From assembly GCF_018619185.1 (NCBI RefSeq), contig NZ_JAAXYC010000036.1, positions 1-41,619 on the forward strand: a DNA stretch of 41,619 nt, in the 5' to 3' direction. Within the stretch, counting starts at the first letter, position 1, and every line of letters begins with the position of its first letter. The notes under the pieces were generated by a model. It was not told the DNA's origin. It saw only the letters and a program-made list of their open reading frames with translations, and did not search any database. The translations under genes were made by a program, and so were the position numbers. Of this stretch, positions 40,608 to 41,619 are shown piece by piece. The stretch comes from Streptomyces sp. McG3. Its GTDB lineage: Bacteria > Actinomycetota > Actinomycetes > Streptomycetales > Streptomycetaceae.

Positions 40608-41324
40608 TCACTCCCCCTCGAACCGGCTGAGCTGGCGCTCCAGGCTGTGGGCCAGATGGTCCGTCATCGCCTGTGCGGCCCGCTCGGGGCTCCGGCGGAG
40701 GATCGCGCGGACGATCCGCTCGTGCTCGGCCGCGGTCGGGTCGTCCGCGACGGGGAGACTGCTGAGACGGAAGATGTGGAGATGCGTGTGGAGCCGCTCG
40801 ACCGCGTCCAGGAGCAGGGGGCGACGGGCGGCCGCCGCCACCACGTCGTGGAAGCGCTGGTCCAGGGCCGCGAATTCACGGTAGGACGCGTACGGCCCGG
40901 CCGGGCCGGGGTGCGTCTCCATGTCGTCCTGGATGGCCTCGATGGCATCGAGCTGGGACTCGTCCGCATGCACGGCCGCCAGTGCCGCGGCCTTCGGTTC
41001 CAGGAGGAGCCGCATCTCGAACAACTCCTCGACTCCCTGCCGGGTGAGCAGTTCGGTCGCGCGGTAGCCGGAGAGGGAACGCTTGACCACGAGACCGTCG
41101 GATTCCAGCCGGGCCAGTGCCTCGCGGACCGGGGTCGGTGAGACGTCGAGCCTGCGGGACAGGGCCTCGATGCCGACACGGGCGCCCGGAGCGATCTCAT
41201 GGTCCATGACCATGGCCTTGACCTGCTCGTAGACGCTGTCGGACAGCGGCTGGCGAACCGGCGCCGCGGGGGGCGCGGGCCCGTCGGCCCGGTCGTCGAA
41301 GACATGCGGGTCACGCATCGGCAT
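40608..41324 (-). CDS. FadR-type GntR regulator of the fucose locus (copy 2)
   Basis: A 238-residue regulator, clearly paralogous to 28458-29195. The winged helix is nearly the same (SVYEQVKAMVMDHEIAPGARVG, LDVSPTPVREALARLESDG, KRSLSGYRATELL). The FCD ligand domain keeps LFEMRLLLEPKAAALAA, DQRFHD and LHTHLHIFRLS. The recognition helix VSPTPVREALARLE is identical in both, so both should bind the same kind of site. The start at 41324 has GAGG upstream. It faces away from the window-end gene at 41610 and a related palindrome set lies between them. Whether the two paralogues respond to different ligands is open. Confidence 0.92.
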   Translation of the reverse strand: MPMRDPHVFDDRADGPAPPAAPVRQPLSDSVYEQVKAMVMDHEIAPGARVGIEALSRRLDVSPTPVREALARLESDGLVVKRSLSGYRATELLTRQGVEELFEMRLLLEPKAAALAAVHADESQLDAIEAIQDDMETHPGPAGPYASYREFAALDQRFHDVVAAAARRPLLLDAVERLHTHLHIFRLSSLPVADDPTAAEHERIVRAILRRSPERAAQAMTDHLAHSLERQLSRFEGE

Positions 41325-41425
41325 CCAGGTCCTCACTTCACTGCGCGTTCGGCCCCGGCAGTTTAGCGAGACGGACCTCCGGTCCCACCCATCGCACCTC
41401 CTACGGTCCGACCACGGAATCCTCA

Positions 41426-41441
41426 AAATCACATAGGAAAC
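41426..41441. promoter_or_regulatory. Palindrome half-match, candidate GntR operator O3
   Basis: AAATC, ACATAG, GAAAC matches the reverse complement of O1 (GAATC-ACATAG-GATTC) at 13 of 16 positions. The central six bases and left arm are kept while the right arm is degenerate. It lies about 100 bases upstream of the second GntR start, in the divergent region towards 41610. Confidence 0.5.
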
Positions 41442-41502
41442 AGGCATAGAAGGCGGTCATTCACCGAAGACATTCTCCGCGTTCACGGCAGAGCAACCTT
41501 TT

Positions 41503-41552
41503 CTCCTATAGGAAATGACGTCGAATCTCTTGACATGCCCCCTGCATGCCGC
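41503..41552 (+). promoter_or_regulatory. Palindrome and possible promoter before the window-end gene (O4)
   Basis: TCCTATAGGA (41504-41513 region, within TTCTCCTATAGGAAAT) is a perfect 10-bp palindrome built around the same CCTAT/ATAGG core as the other three sites, but with closer half-sites. A consensus -35 TTGACA follows at 41530-41535. The -10 expected near 41553 is poor (TGCACT). The arrangement suggests regulator control of the gene starting at 41610. Confidence 0.42.
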
Positions 41553-41609
41553 TGCACTTCTGCTGTGCCGCCGAGTCCGGCCCGCCCCCACCGAAGGAGC
41601 CGCACCCAC

Positions 41610-41619
41610 ATGTTCGATC
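41610..41619 (+). CDS. 5' end of a rightward gene cut by the window edge
   Basis: ATG at 41610 follows a good AAGGAG ribosome binding site (about 41594-41599) and a likely promoter region at 41530. Only three complete codons (MFD) are visible. No function can be given. Its position behind GntR-type palindromes suggests that it belongs to the same sugar regulon. Confidence 0.55.

Noticed and set aside
1..41619. tRNA genes, CRISPR arrays, transposases, attachment sites
   Set aside because: None was recognised on either strand. No regular spacer-repeat pattern and no transposase motifs were seen, although small RNAs and tRNAs can be missed by eye.

Overview
The window is a high-GC (about 70%) actinobacterial chromosome segment, almost certainly from a Streptomyces. 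The evidence is strong GC bias at third codon positions, GTG/TTG starts, GAGG-type ribosome binding sites, ATGA/GTGA stop-start overlaps, and a gas vesicle cluster in the Streptomyces gene order gvpO-A-F-G-Y-Z-J-L-S-K. No tRNA, rRNA, CRISPR array, insertion sequence or intact prophage was seen.

Layout. (1) 1-1947: the start of a leftward gene cut by the edge, a PIG-L-type deacetylase, a small GNAT acetyltransferase and aspartate decarboxylase PanD. (2) 2446-7190: a TPR-CHAT protease-like protein, divergent from a two-gene unit made of a small Cys-rich protein and a membrane protein whose 3' end looks frameshifted. This resembles a conflict/defence or proteolytic signalling module and is the least characterised system here. 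(3) 7217-14848: a carbohydrate locus with a GH1 beta-glucosidase, a TetR regulator, an MFS sugar transporter, a GH36 alpha-galactosidase and a secreted M19-dipeptidase-like protein with an F5/8C domain. Two matching inverted repeats (8572-8592 and 14828-14848) suggest one TetR regulon. (4) 15348-17476: a small coupled protein plus a Tat-exported PhoD-type phosphatase. (5) 17477-18331: no intact gene. (6) 18332-23903: ten gas vesicle genes, followed by an Asp23-family protein (24026-24502). (7) 24634-28231: a GAF-SpoIIE phosphatase, a zinc alcohol dehydrogenase and a flavodoxin-like reductase.

(8) 28458-41324 is a complete sugar-acid catabolic locus. A lipoprotein binding protein, two permeases and a double-domain ATPase form a ribose-type ABC importer. 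The following genes match each step of the non-phosphorylative L-fucose pathway: mutarotase, aldo/keto reductase-type L-fucose dehydrogenase, fuconolactonase, L-fuconate dehydratase, 2-keto-3-deoxy-L-fuconate dehydrogenase and 2,4-diketo-3-deoxy-L-fuconate hydrolase. A second, different enolase-superfamily enzyme sits in the same operon. Two paralogous FadR-type GntR regulators bracket the locus, and related palindromes (GAATC-N6-GATTC type) lie at both ends. A further rightward gene begins at 41610, downstream of one of these palindromes, and is cut by the window end.

Functions are assigned from motifs and gene context read by eye. Substrates and regulator-operator pairs are inference.
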